From assembly GCA_030431755.1 (NCBI GenBank), contig JAUIIK010000018.1, positions 1 to 56,302 on the forward strand: a stretch of 56,302 nucleotides of DNA, read 5' to 3'. Made by a program: the position numbers and the translations under genes. Source of the DNA: Chloroflexia bacterium (GTDB lineage: Bacteria > Chloroflexota > Chloroflexia > Thermomicrobiales > CFX8). Every line of letters starts with the position of its first letter. Within the stretch, counting starts at the first letter, position 1. Below, piece after piece: positions 44,023 to 52,152 of this stretch. The notes under the pieces are model-generated. The model had not been told where the DNA came from. It searched no databases and worked only from the letters and a program-made list of their open reading frames with translations.

Positions 44023-44640
44023 TCAATCCGGGTTGTGCGCCTCTGCCGCCAGGTAGCCACGGTACTCCTGCATCAGGCGCTGGCGGGAGGCGGCGTCGGA
44101 GACGCGGGCGTAGCCCACGTTGAGGCCGTGGGGTAGGAACCAGAGGTCCGCTTCTTCGGGCGGGCTGCCGGCGAGGCTGGGCGTGGCCAGAAACAGATAG
44201 GTCGCGCCGACGCGGAGCAAGATATCGTCCGAGATGAAGACCCAGAGATGGCGTTCGGGGTTGTAGCCGCCCCACTGTGTCAACAGAACCGACTCTCCGG
44301 GCTCGCCCTTGACGACATCCTCGACGGCAACGTCGAAGACGGTCCAGGCGTCGTCGACCGTATGCCGGGTGATGACGCGGTCGATGCCAACGACCGTACC
44401 GACAAAGATCGCCTCGGCGCGCCGTGCCTGCACCTCCGGGTTGTAGGCGTCGGCGTCAAGCTGCACCTGAATGTAGGCGCTCCGGGGCATGCGATCGAGC
44501 GGACTCGCGTAGTCGCGCAACGCCGCGAAGGTCGTGTTGCGTGGGCCGTCGTTGGGTTGCGGCTGGGATACCCGCGCCAGGCTACCAAGCGCAACGGTTA
44601 CGACGATGAGTGCAGTGAGGATGCTCAGCGAGCGCCGGAT
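44023..44640 (-). CDS. Secreted protein, likely TIMP/netrin-like, with apparent ATC start
   Basis: About 205 residues counted from 44640. A basic-hydrophobic signal peptide (RRSLSILTALIVVTVALGSLA) is encoded in frame, and a good AAAGGAG ribosome site lies 7 nt before codon ATC at 44640; no ATG, GTG or TTG exists between there and TTG 44520, which would cut off the signal peptide. The mature part has IFVGTVVGIDRV and a VFDVAVEDVVKGEPGES strand pair, the look of bacterial TIMP-like beta-barrel proteins. Function unknown. The start is odd: a rare ATC, a CTG at 44628, or a base error. Confidence 0.65.
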   Translation of the reverse strand: MRRSLSILTALIVVTVALGSLARVSQPQPNDGPRNTTFAALRDYASPLDRMPRSAYIQVQLDADAYNPEVQARRAEAIFVGTVVGIDRVITRHTVDDAWTVFDVAVEDVVKGEPGESVLLTQWGGYNPERHLWVFISDDILLRVGATYLFLATPSLAGSPPEEADLWFLPHGLNVGYARVSDAASRQRLMQEYRGYLAAEAHNPD

Positions 44641-44967
44641 GCCCGGACTCCTTTCAGTGATGCCTATTGCCTTGCAGACATTCTTGCAAGGCCGGACTAC
44701 TACCCCAGTTAACGGCGCTACAGTGCCTCCGGATTGAAACAGACTTGTAGCGCCGCTGAAGTGCTGCGGCGGGCTGGGCTGTGCCGCGAGCCAGGCCGGG
44801 GCAGAGCGGCCAGTACTGTCGTGTGTTACGGGCGAGCGCTGCGAGAAATCCGTATCCCGGTCTACGTAGGTTTCAGGATGCGCTGCGAGCGCGTGGCGGT
44901 CAGACTGTCTGTATGGTGCTTATCGAAGTTCGGTCCGCAGGTCGCGGGCCGGAGGAAGGAGTAGAGC
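44641..44967. other. Intergenic stretch with a 10-bp inverted repeat
   Basis: Divergent-promoter space of 327 nt. The only clear structure is CGGCGCTACA (44713-44722) with its reverse complement at 44746-44755, a 10-bp stem around 23 nt, which may be an operator or RNA hairpin. A 76-codon frame at 44734-44964 shows no coding signs. Confidence 0.45.
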
Positions 44968-45222
44968 ATGCCGCGCCACGATATCGCTGTGTTGGTCCGC
45001 AAGACCGAGGAGATCCAGAAGCTCCTCAATGAGGCGCAAGAGCTCGAGGAGCTTATTCCTATCTGGCGTGGGCCGGGTTGGACGACGCCGGCCGAGTTCA
45101 CGCTCGTCGAGGGGTTACTCGATTCGATGGTCGGTCTCTCCGGCCAGCTCGTCAAGATGAAGCGAGTTGTCCTGGAGGGCAGCCTGGCTGTCGGCGTCGA
45201 GCGCGAGGTAGCCGCCGACTAG
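44968..45222 (+). CDS. Small hypothetical helical protein
   Basis: 84 residues with a very strong ribosome site (GGAGGAAGGAG, 44950 onward). The N-terminal half is a charged helix likely to form a coiled coil (VLVRKTEEIQKLLNEAQELE) and the C-terminal half is another helix; no family recognised. A terminator follows 40 nt after its stop, so it is a single-gene unit that is probably well expressed. Confidence 0.65.
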   Translation: MPRHDIAVLVRKTEEIQKLLNEAQELEELIPIWRGPGWTTPAEFTLVEGLLDSMVGLSGQLVKMKRVVLEGSLAVGVEREVAAD

Positions 45223-45261
45223 CGGGTACCCTTTCGCTCCACCGTTCCAGGATAGAAACGC

Positions 45262-45291
45262 GAGGGCGAGCGACTACGGTTGCTCGCCCTC
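45262..45291 (+). terminator. Rho-independent terminator
   Basis: Perfect 10-bp stem GAGGGCGAGC / GCTCGCCCTC with a 10-nt loop, then TGTTGTTGG. Ends the small-protein transcript. Confidence 0.8.
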
Positions 45292-45389
45292 TGTTGTTGG
45301 CGGCAGCGGTTGGCATGTCCGCGCACCGACTGGAGCGTGCTATCGTCGCTTCGAACAGGAGCACGAGATCCAGAGAAACGGAGCCAGAT

Positions 45390-46268
45390 ATGCCACTCGT
45401 CATCGGCGCGGTCGCGCCTCACGGATTCCCGATCATCCCCGACATCAGCGAAGATGCGGACGGCGCGCTCGCGACGCGCGCAGCGATGCTCACGATGGGC
45501 GAGCGCTTCAAGGAGGCCGAGCTCGACGCCATCTTCATCACCGGCCCGCACGGTATCCGGGCCAATGGCGCGGTCTCGCTGGCCGATGTCGGCCGGGCGG
45601 CGGGAACGCTGCACTGGCAGGGCAAGTCCATCGAGATGAACTTCCCGGTCGATCTCGACCTGACCGACGCGATTTACAAGCAGGCGACGGCGAACGGGGT
45701 GCCGGTCGTCGGCGTCGGCTACGGCGGCTCGAACCGCAACGCCAGCGTCCTGCCGGCTGACTGGGGCATCATGACGCCACTCTGGTTCGCCGGGCACGAC
45801 ACCAACGTCGTTGGCGGCGGCTATGTCCTGGCCGGGCTGCTCGGTGGCGTGCCGGAGGAGCCAACCGGTCCGCCGGCGATCATCGCCAACCCCTCGCAGC
45901 AGATCCCGCGCCAGATGAACGTCGAGTTCGGCAAGGCTGTTGCTGAGGTTGCCCAGCAGAGCGACAAGCGCATCGGCTTCATCGCCAGCTGCGACTGGGC
46001 CCATCGCCATGACCCGGACGGCCCGAACGGCTTCCACGAGGACGCGCCGAAGATGGACGCCGAGGTCAGCGAGGCGATCAAGCGCAACGACATTCTCAGC
46101 CTGATCGACCTCGACGAGCAGTACATTCGCAACGCGGCCATCGACGGGCTCTGGCAGCTCCTGATACTCGGCGGAGCGCAGCAGGTCGTCCCGATGGACG
46201 TTGATTTCCTGAGCTACGAAGCGCCCAGCTACTACGGCATGATCGTCGCGACCTACAGCCCGTCATAG
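45390..46268 (+). CDS. Class III extradiol dioxygenase (LigB superfamily)
   Basis: 292 residues of the LigB/protocatechuate 4,5-dioxygenase beta fold. Metal-site regions are seen as VAPHGFPIIP, FITGPHGIRAN and FIASCDWAHRHDPDGPNGFH, with His residues in the expected order; the PHG and AHRH segments are the most convincing. No alpha subunit (LigA) gene is near, as in single-chain members. ATG 45390 is the first Met with the fold in full. Aromatic substrate unknown; Memo-like non-enzymatic function cannot be excluded. Confidence 0.8.
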   Translation: MPLVIGAVAPHGFPIIPDISEDADGALATRAAMLTMGERFKEAELDAIFITGPHGIRANGAVSLADVGRAAGTLHWQGKSIEMNFPVDLDLTDAIYKQATANGVPVVGVGYGGSNRNASVLPADWGIMTPLWFAGHDTNVVGGGYVLAGLLGGVPEEPTGPPAIIANPSQQIPRQMNVEFGKAVAEVAQQSDKRIGFIASCDWAHRHDPDGPNGFHEDAPKMDAEVSEAIKRNDILSLIDLDEQYIRNAAIDGLWQLLILGGAQQVVPMDVDFLSYEAPSYYGMIVATYSPS

Positions 46269-46281
46269 ACCGCTCGACATC

Positions 46282-46356
46282 GTAGGGCTGGGGCTTGTCC
46301 CCAGCCTGCGATGGACACTCGAACCAACACAGGCTGGGGACGAGCCCCAGCCCTAC
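46282..46356. repeat. GTAGGG-type inverted-repeat element
   Basis: Arms 46282-46306 and 46332-46356 match at 24 of 25 positions, with the same core (GGGGCTTGTCCCC) as the element at 20771. It starts 13 nt after the dioxygenase stop. Confidence 0.8.
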
Positions 46357-46499
46357 GATTGTGGTCGTTTCTAGCTTCCGGTTCACCCTTCGGGAACACC
46401 GCAGCGCCGAGTGACGTCATACCCCTATGGGAACCGGTATCGGCTGATACCGGCAGGCGTGTTGCGCGCCTGACGTTGCGCCTTGGAAGCGAGGGAGCC

Positions 46500-47900
46500 A
46501 TGCGGCAAGCACCATTGATCCAGCGGGCCGTGTCTACGAGTCGTCTGCTCATCGTTGTCATGTTGCTTGGTGGCCTGCTTGCCGTTGCCTGCGGGGACGC
46601 GGAGAATCCGGACGCGACTCCGACCAGCGGCGGCGGTCAAACCGTTGCTACCGCCACGCCGACGATGACCGCGCCCGCAGCGGACCCGACGCCGACCGAG
46701 ACAGGCGAGATCATCGGCGAGTTCGAGCGCACCGGTCCACCGGCGCTTTCGAACACCGAGGCGGACGCGTTCGTAGAAGGCATCAACGCCTTCGCCTTTG
46801 ACTTCTACCGGTTCGTCACGGAGCAGCACGACGGCAACCTGATCTACTCGCCGGCGAGCATCGAGCTGGCTTTCTCAATGGTCTACGCCGGAGCGCGCGG
46901 CGAGACCGAGACGCAGCTGGCCGACGTGCTTGGCCTGTTGCCGCAGGATGACCAGCACCTGGCCGCCAACGGTCTCGACGGCCATCTCGGGAAGCTCGAT
47001 GTTGGCGTGCGGGTCCCGGAGGAGGGCGAGCCGTTCGAGCTGTCCATCGCCAACGCCGTCTGGGGGCAGCGAGATTATCCCTTTGAAGCGGACTTCCTCC
47101 AGACGCTGGCCCAGCACTACGGCGCTGGTATGAACATCGTCGACTTCGAGCGCGAGGCCGAAGCTGCCCGGCAATTGATCAACGAGTGGATCGCTGACCG
47201 TACTCAGGGGCAGATCGAGGACATGATTCCCGAAGGCGCGCTCGATGGCATGACGCGGCTCGTGCTCGTCAATGCGATCTACTTCAAGGCCGGCTGGCTC
47301 TTTCCCTTCGATGCCAGCGCGACCGCAGATAGCGCCTTCACGCTGCTTGATGGCGCCGAGGTGACGGCGCCGATGATGCACCACCGGGCCGCGCGCGTGC
47401 CCTATGCTCAGCATGACGGCTACCAGGCTATCGCGCTGCCCTACACCGGTGAGACGGTCGAGATGGTCGTCGTCGTGCCGGATGCTGGGCAGTTCGAGGC
47501 AATCGAGAGCCAGTTGAGTCCGGAATTCCTCGCTGCGGCGCGTGCCGGAGCCGACACCTATGACGTCAATCTCCGCATGCCGAAGTTCGACTTCAAGAGC
47601 GATCTCGATCTCACGGCGATCCTGCCCGAGATGGGCATGCCCGTCCCGTTCGACTCGGCCCTTGCCGACGTTAGTGGCATCTCCGACACTGGACTCTTCA
47701 TCGACACAGCGCTCCACAGCGCGACCATCGCTGTCGACGAGCAGGGCACCGAGGCGACGGCGGCAACGGTGATCGCCATAGCCGAGAGCGCCATGCCGAC
47801 CGCTGAGGTCATGCTCGACCGGCCTTTCGTCTTCGCGATCACTGACGCCAGGACCGGCGCGATCCTCTTCATGGGCCGCGTGATGAACCCGGTCGGCTAG
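46500..47900 (+). CDS. Serpin lipoprotein (serine protease inhibitor)
   Basis: 466 residues. The signal peptide ends in a lipobox (LLAVACGD), a Thr/Pro linker follows to about residue 75, then a full serpin fold: NLIYSPASIELAFSMVYAGA, LVNAIYFKAGW, and the C-terminal DRPFVFAITDARTGAILFMG. The reactive loop begins at E414 with the hinge GTEATAAT (P15-P8), so it can insert and the protein should be inhibitory. Counting from P17 places P1-P1' at S430-A431, pointing to elastase- or subtilisin-like proteases. Start ATG 46500 follows GAGGGAG. Probably guards the cell surface against foreign or own proteases. Confidence 0.93.
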   Translation: MRQAPLIQRAVSTSRLLIVVMLLGGLLAVACGDAENPDATPTSGGGQTVATATPTMTAPAADPTPTETGEIIGEFERTGPPALSNTEADAFVEGINAFAFDFYRFVTEQHDGNLIYSPASIELAFSMVYAGARGETETQLADVLGLLPQDDQHLAANGLDGHLGKLDVGVRVPEEGEPFELSIANAVWGQRDYPFEADFLQTLAQHYGAGMNIVDFEREAEAARQLINEWIADRTQGQIEDMIPEGALDGMTRLVLVNAIYFKAGWLFPFDASATADSAFTLLDGAEVTAPMMHHRAARVPYAQHDGYQAIALPYTGETVEMVVVVPDAGQFEAIESQLSPEFLAAARAGADTYDVNLRMPKFDFKSDLDLTAILPEMGMPVPFDSALADVSGISDTGLFIDTALHSATIAVDEQGTEATAATVIAIAESAMPTAEVMLDRPFVFAITDARTGAILFMGRVMNPVG

Positions 47901-47994
47901 TTGGGGGTGTCTATTAGACAGCGTAGACAAACAACCAAGCTATCGAGCGTTGGTTGGTTGCTGGAATCCTCGGCCGCGCGCCAGGGGATGCATT

Positions 47995-48540
47995 CTAGCG
48001 GAAGATGTCGGTCAGCGGGAGGCTGAAGCCGGGTAGGACATCGCCGCCCGTCAGCGAATCGCCTTCGATCAGCATCCGCGCCGAGCGGTCTGAGGCGTAG
48101 GCTGTCACTCGCCGTCGGACGGGTTCGACAACCCACACGAGTTGCGCGCCTGCCTGGAGGTAGGCGTCGACCTTGTCGTTGACGTTGGACACTCTGTCAG
48201 ATGGCGAGACGACTTCTACCACGAGGTCTGGAACGATGGGAACGAATCCACGCCTGGCTTCGCGTGGCGGAATTCGTGCTGCTTCGACGAACGCGACATC
48301 GGGCGCGAGGACCGTGCGGTCTTCCGAACTGAGCACGAAGCCGGTTTCTGCCGCATAAACGCGCCCAAGAGCATGTTCGACGACGAAATTTCCGACGACT
48401 CTGGCAAGTTCCGCAGTGACCTCGCCCTGCTCGCCGCCTGCAAGCGGCATACATAACAACTCCCCTTGAAGCAGGTCATATTGCCCAGACTCGGAGATCG
48501 CGGCGAATTCCTCGATTAGCATCGTTTGAATGGTGGCCAT
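47995..48540 (-). CDS. Uma2-family (DUF820) restriction-endonuclease-like protein
   Basis: 181 residues with the Uma2/PD-(D/E)XK fold. The active-site acids are in LAPDVAFVEA and PDLVVEVVSPSD, and the downstream K/Y segment NDKVDAYLQAGAQLVWVVEP is the family's hallmark. Such genes occur in many copies in Chloroflexota and Cyanobacteria, in genomes rich in inverted repeats; a nuclease role is inferred, not shown. Confidence 0.9.
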   Translation of the reverse strand: MATIQTMLIEEFAAISESGQYDLLQGELLCMPLAGGEQGEVTAELARVVGNFVVEHALGRVYAAETGFVLSSEDRTVLAPDVAFVEAARIPPREARRGFVPIVPDLVVEVVSPSDRVSNVNDKVDAYLQAGAQLVWVVEPVRRRVTAYASDRSARMLIEGDSLTGGDVLPGFSLPLTDIFR

Positions 48541-48652
48541 GATTGCGTCTCTGACGATGCGTGATCTCGCTCCCGGAATGATGGGGCAGGCATGGGGACG
48601 CCCGCCCCCTCGTCCCCGGCTGGAGGCGAGGAGGCGGACATGCCCGTGGGTG

Positions 48653-49360
48653 CTACGGCACTGCTGCCGTGAGCTGCGTGATCGTGATTGTGGAGCCGGC
48701 GTTCAACAGCCCTGGTAGCGGCGCTGCTGCGGGAATTTCGACTTCGATGTCGATGACATCTCCTGCCGCGAGGTCCACCAGAACTGACCCGCTCAATTGC
48801 TCTTCAGCGCTGGCGATCACAGTGCTTGTGACGTAGCGGAACAATGGGCCGAACTGAGAGCCATTGATGAGGATGCGCGCGCCGGTTGCCGTTTGGAAGT
48901 CGCCCTGCAGGGTAAATTCGATACGATACAATCCCGCTTCCCCGACGGTAAACGACGATGGCGTCGATTGACTGATGTTGGTTCCGTACGCAGTGTAGAC
49001 AGTATCGAAAGGTACCAATGTTGTGGTTTCCGCAGCGAGCGGAATCAAGCTGCCTGCGTATCCGGCGAATATCGCAGCCTCGAGTCCTCCGGGAGGCCCC
49101 TGCGGGCCAGGCGGTCCTTGGGGTCCGGGCGGTCCCGTCGAGCCGAAGGAGATCGGAATCTCAGCCGAGGTGCATTCTCCTCCGCGCAACAGTACCCGGA
49201 AGTTCCCGGTATAGAGACTCACACACCCCGTATACGTCGGTGTCTGGGCGTCCGCGTCCGGTAGACCAAACGCTGCTACAAACCCGCCCGCCGCAACGAT
49301 CACTACCGCCATGAGCGAGAAGACGCGAACTCGCCACAGGCTCATCCATCCGGCACGCAT
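48653..49360 (-). CDS. Secreted protein with short collagen-like segment
   Basis: 235 residues. A signal peptide (FSLMAVVIVAAGGFVAAFG, cleavage near ADAQT) is followed by a Cys-containing segment (YTGCVSLYTGNFR), five Gly-x-Pro-type triplets (GPPGPQGPPGPQGPPGG) and a beta-rich C-terminal domain resembling the BclA/C1q-type trimeric heads of bacterial collagen-like proteins. It probably forms a trimer at the surface. ATG 49360 follows GAAAGGGGG; an open frame to 49522 adds no sensible residues. Confidence 0.75.
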   Translation of the reverse strand: MRAGWMSLWRVRVFSLMAVVIVAAGGFVAAFGLPDADAQTPTYTGCVSLYTGNFRVLLRGGECTSAEIPISFGSTGPPGPQGPPGPQGPPGGLEAAIFAGYAGSLIPLAAETTTLVPFDTVYTAYGTNISQSTPSSFTVGEAGLYRIEFTLQGDFQTATGARILINGSQFGPLFRYVTSTVIASAEEQLSGSVLVDLAAGDVIDIEVEIPAAAPLPGLLNAGSTITITQLTAAVP

Positions 49361-49583
49361 AGGCAGCCCCCTTTCACTCAGCTCGTCTGTGACGACTTGT
49401 CTCAGACCATGCCTTGCTGGTGGCAGGCTAGCATGAAGGCTAGAAATTGCGAAAGCCCGAAAGGGAAGCCCTGCTGAGAACATCGTATAAGCAAAGACGG
49501 TACACCAAGCCTGTTGCAACAAGTGGCATCATTGCAACAGGCGTCGTGCCCTTGACCATGCACTTATCCGCACAATCGAACCG

Positions 49584-49617
49584 TTCACGGCAGCCCTGAT
49601 CCCAGGGCTGCCGTGAA
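49584..49617 (-). terminator. Hairpin after the molybdenum hydroxylase gene
   Basis: Perfect 15-bp stem TTCACGGCAGCCCTG / CAGGGCTGCCGTGAA with a 4-nt loop, 9 nt past the stop. No U-tract follows, so it may stop transcription only partly or protect the 3' end. Confidence 0.5.
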
Positions 49618-49625
49618 ATAGGAGG

Positions 49626-51935
49626 CTAGCTGTTGAGTGCTTTCCAAACCTTCTGCGCGTTGAATGGCACATCGAGGTGGCTGATGCCGTGCGGGGCGAG
49701 GGCATCCAGCACCGCATTGGCGACGGCCGGCGTCGAGCCGATTGTCGCGGCCTCGCCGATGCCCTTCGCGCCGAGCGGGTTGAGCGGCGAGGTCGTCACC
49801 GTGCGGTCGAGCTCGAACATCGGGAAGAGGTCGGCCTTCGGGATGGCGTAGTCCATCAACGTCGCCGTGACGAGCTGGCCGCTCTCGTCGTAGACGGCCT
49901 CCTCGGTCAGCGCCTGGGCGATGCCTTGGGCGAGCCCGCCGTGGACCTGGCCTTCGAGCAGCATCGGACTGATGACGTTGCCGCAGTCGTCGATCGAGAC
50001 GTACTTGGTCAGCTGCACCCAGCCAGTGTCCGGGTCGATCTCGACAACCGCGATGTGGGTGCCGAAGGGGAAGGTCTCGTCCTCCGGGCTAAAGTAGTCG
50101 ACCGTCTCCAGGCCCGCTTCCATGCCGGCCGGGATGTTGCCGCTGTAGGCTGCCCCCGAAATCTCGGGCAGCGTCACGAAGGGTTCCGGCGCTCCGGCGA
50201 CGTGGTAGTGGCCGTCCTCCATGACGATCTCGTCGGCGTCGACCTCGAGCAGGTGGCCGGCGATGTCGTCGGCCTTGTCGCGGATCTTGTCCAGCGAGAG
50301 CATCAAGGCCCCGCCGCCGACAACCAGCCCGCGGCTGCCGCCGGTGCCGTTGCCCTGGGCGGTGTTGTCGGTATCGCCGTGGTGGACGACGACATCCTCG
50401 AAGTCCGCGCCGATGCGGTCGGCGACGATCTGGGCGAAGGTCGTCTCCTGGCCCTGGCCGTGCGGCGAGATGCCGGTGTAGACGCTGACCGCGCCGCTCG
50501 GCTCGACCTTGACGATGCTCGATTCCCACGGCCCGAAGCCGCAGATTTCAACGTAGCTGGCCATGCCGATACCGACGATGCGGCCTTCGGCGCGGGCTTG
50601 CTCCTGCATCGTCCGCAGATCGCTGTAGCTGGCGACCTCAAGGGCTTTGTCGAGCGATTTGGCGTACTCGCCGGTGTCGTACTTCTCGCCAGTCGCCGTC
50701 GTGACCGGGAAGGCGGCCGGGTCGATGAAGTTCTTGCGCCGCACGTCGGCCGGGTCCATGTCGAGCTTCTGGGCCAGGATATCGACCGCGCGTTCGATGT
50801 AATAGGCGGCCTCCGGCCGGCCCGCGCCGCGATATGCGCCAATCGGCGTCGTGTTGGTGTAGACGGCGCTGATGTCGAGGTCGACCGCCGGGATGTCATA
50901 GCAACCGACGGCCATCGTCGCCGTCAGGTAGGCCAGGTCCAGCCCCTTCGGATAGGAACCGGCGTCCTGGATGACCTTGAGCTTGAGGCCGGTGATCTTG
51001 CCGTCGTTGGTCGCGGCCAGCTCGATGTCGGCGATCTGGGCGCGGCCGTGGTTGGTGACGAGGAAGTTCTCCGAGCGGTCCTCGATCCAACGCACCGGGC
51101 GGCGCAGGTGCTTCGCCAGCGCGCAGACGGACAGTTCTTCGTGGTAGACGCCGAATTTGCTGCCGAAGCCGCCGCCGACCTCCGGGGCGATGACGCGCAT
51201 GTTGGCCTGGGTCAGCCCCAGCTTGGGCGCGGCCTCGTTGCGCCAGCCGTGGGGCGCCTGAGTCGAAACCCAGACGGTCAAACCACCGGTGAGCGGGTCG
51301 GGCGACGCGGTGCAGGCGCGGCCCTCCATCGCCAGTGGCACTAGCCGTTGGGAGAGGATGCGCTGCGCGATCGTCACGTCGGCATTGCCAAAGGCGCTAT
51401 CGACATCGCCCGCCGAACGCTGGTGGGCCATGCCGACGTTGTTGGCAACTTCGTCCCAGACGAGCGGCGCGCCGTCTTCGGTCGCCTGCTCGAAGTCGAC
51501 GACGGCGTCGAGCACCTCATAGTCCACGGCGATGGCTTCGGCGGCGTCGCGCCCCTGCCCCTCGGTGTCGGCCAGGACGACGGCGATGGGCTCGCCGACC
51601 CAGCGGACCTTGTCCTGGGCGAGCGTCTGGATCGCCGGGATCGGGATGCCGGCGTCGACCTCGATGTCAGCGTCGCCGCTCGAGCCGGTGCCGCCGAGCG
51701 GCTCGGCCAGGTTCTGCATCTGCTCGTTGGTGTAGATGCCGTGGACGCCCGGCATACTCTCGGCCGCCGAGGTGTCGATCGAGCGGATGCGGGCATGCGC
51801 GTGCGGCGAGCGCAGGAAGCTCGCATGCAGCATCCCGTTGAGAAAGAGGTCCGAGACGTACATCGAGCTACCGGTGATAAGCCGCGGGTCTTCCTTGCGC
51901 CGGATGCGCGCGCCCATCATCTGGCTGCGTACCAT
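49626..51935 (-). CDS. Molybdenum hydroxylase large subunit, xanthine dehydrogenase/form II CoxL-like
   Basis: 769 residues, molybdopterin-cytosine-dinucleotide-binding subunit of the xanthine dehydrogenase/aldehyde oxidase family. N-terminal RKEDPRLITGSSMYVSD and the MoCo contacts EVGGGFGSKFGVYHEE and GIGEAATIGSTPAV are seen. The active-site loop is AYRGAGR, which marks form II (CoxL-like) enzymes; true CO dehydrogenases have AYxCSFR. So an aldehyde, purine or N-heterocycle is a better guess than CO. The FAD (medium) and [2Fe-2S] (small) subunit genes are not next to it, which is unusual. Confidence 0.92.
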   Translation of the reverse strand: MVRSQMMGARIRRKEDPRLITGSSMYVSDLFLNGMLHASFLRSPHAHARIRSIDTSAAESMPGVHGIYTNEQMQNLAEPLGGTGSSGDADIEVDAGIPIPAIQTLAQDKVRWVGEPIAVVLADTEGQGRDAAEAIAVDYEVLDAVVDFEQATEDGAPLVWDEVANNVGMAHQRSAGDVDSAFGNADVTIAQRILSQRLVPLAMEGRACTASPDPLTGGLTVWVSTQAPHGWRNEAAPKLGLTQANMRVIAPEVGGGFGSKFGVYHEELSVCALAKHLRRPVRWIEDRSENFLVTNHGRAQIADIELAATNDGKITGLKLKVIQDAGSYPKGLDLAYLTATMAVGCYDIPAVDLDISAVYTNTTPIGAYRGAGRPEAAYYIERAVDILAQKLDMDPADVRRKNFIDPAAFPVTTATGEKYDTGEYAKSLDKALEVASYSDLRTMQEQARAEGRIVGIGMASYVEICGFGPWESSIVKVEPSGAVSVYTGISPHGQGQETTFAQIVADRIGADFEDVVVHHGDTDNTAQGNGTGGSRGLVVGGGALMLSLDKIRDKADDIAGHLLEVDADEIVMEDGHYHVAGAPEPFVTLPEISGAAYSGNIPAGMEAGLETVDYFSPEDETFPFGTHIAVVEIDPDTGWVQLTKYVSIDDCGNVISPMLLEGQVHGGLAQGIAQALTEEAVYDESGQLVTATLMDYAIPKADLFPMFELDRTVTTSPLNPLGAKGIGEAATIGSTPAVANAVLDALAPHGISHLDVPFNAQKVWKALNS

Positions 51936-52152
51936 GAGCCGTTCCTTCCTACATAGATGGATAGCCGGTCTAACCCGGCCTGCGACAGCCTAGCATCTCC
52001 GCCGATCCGGTGAAAGCATCTGACCATTGGAATCGACGCCGTCTCCGCGCGCTCATCGGTCTTGTTGCGCCCGCCTGCGATATACTCCCGCAACTTCGAA
52101 GTGAATCTGATCTTGTGTGCGGTGTCCTTTGGCTTGGGAAAGGTCGAGGCTG

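Noticed and set aside
44734-44964. 76-codon plus-strand frame before the small helical protein
   Set aside because: Cys/Arg-rich composition, no ribosome site, and it runs into the ribosome site of the next gene.
49677-51344. 555-codon plus-strand open frame opposite the molybdenum hydroxylase
   Set aside because: It is the antisense shadow of a clear, well-conserved gene in high-GC DNA, with an Arg/Asp/Val-biased composition and no domain.
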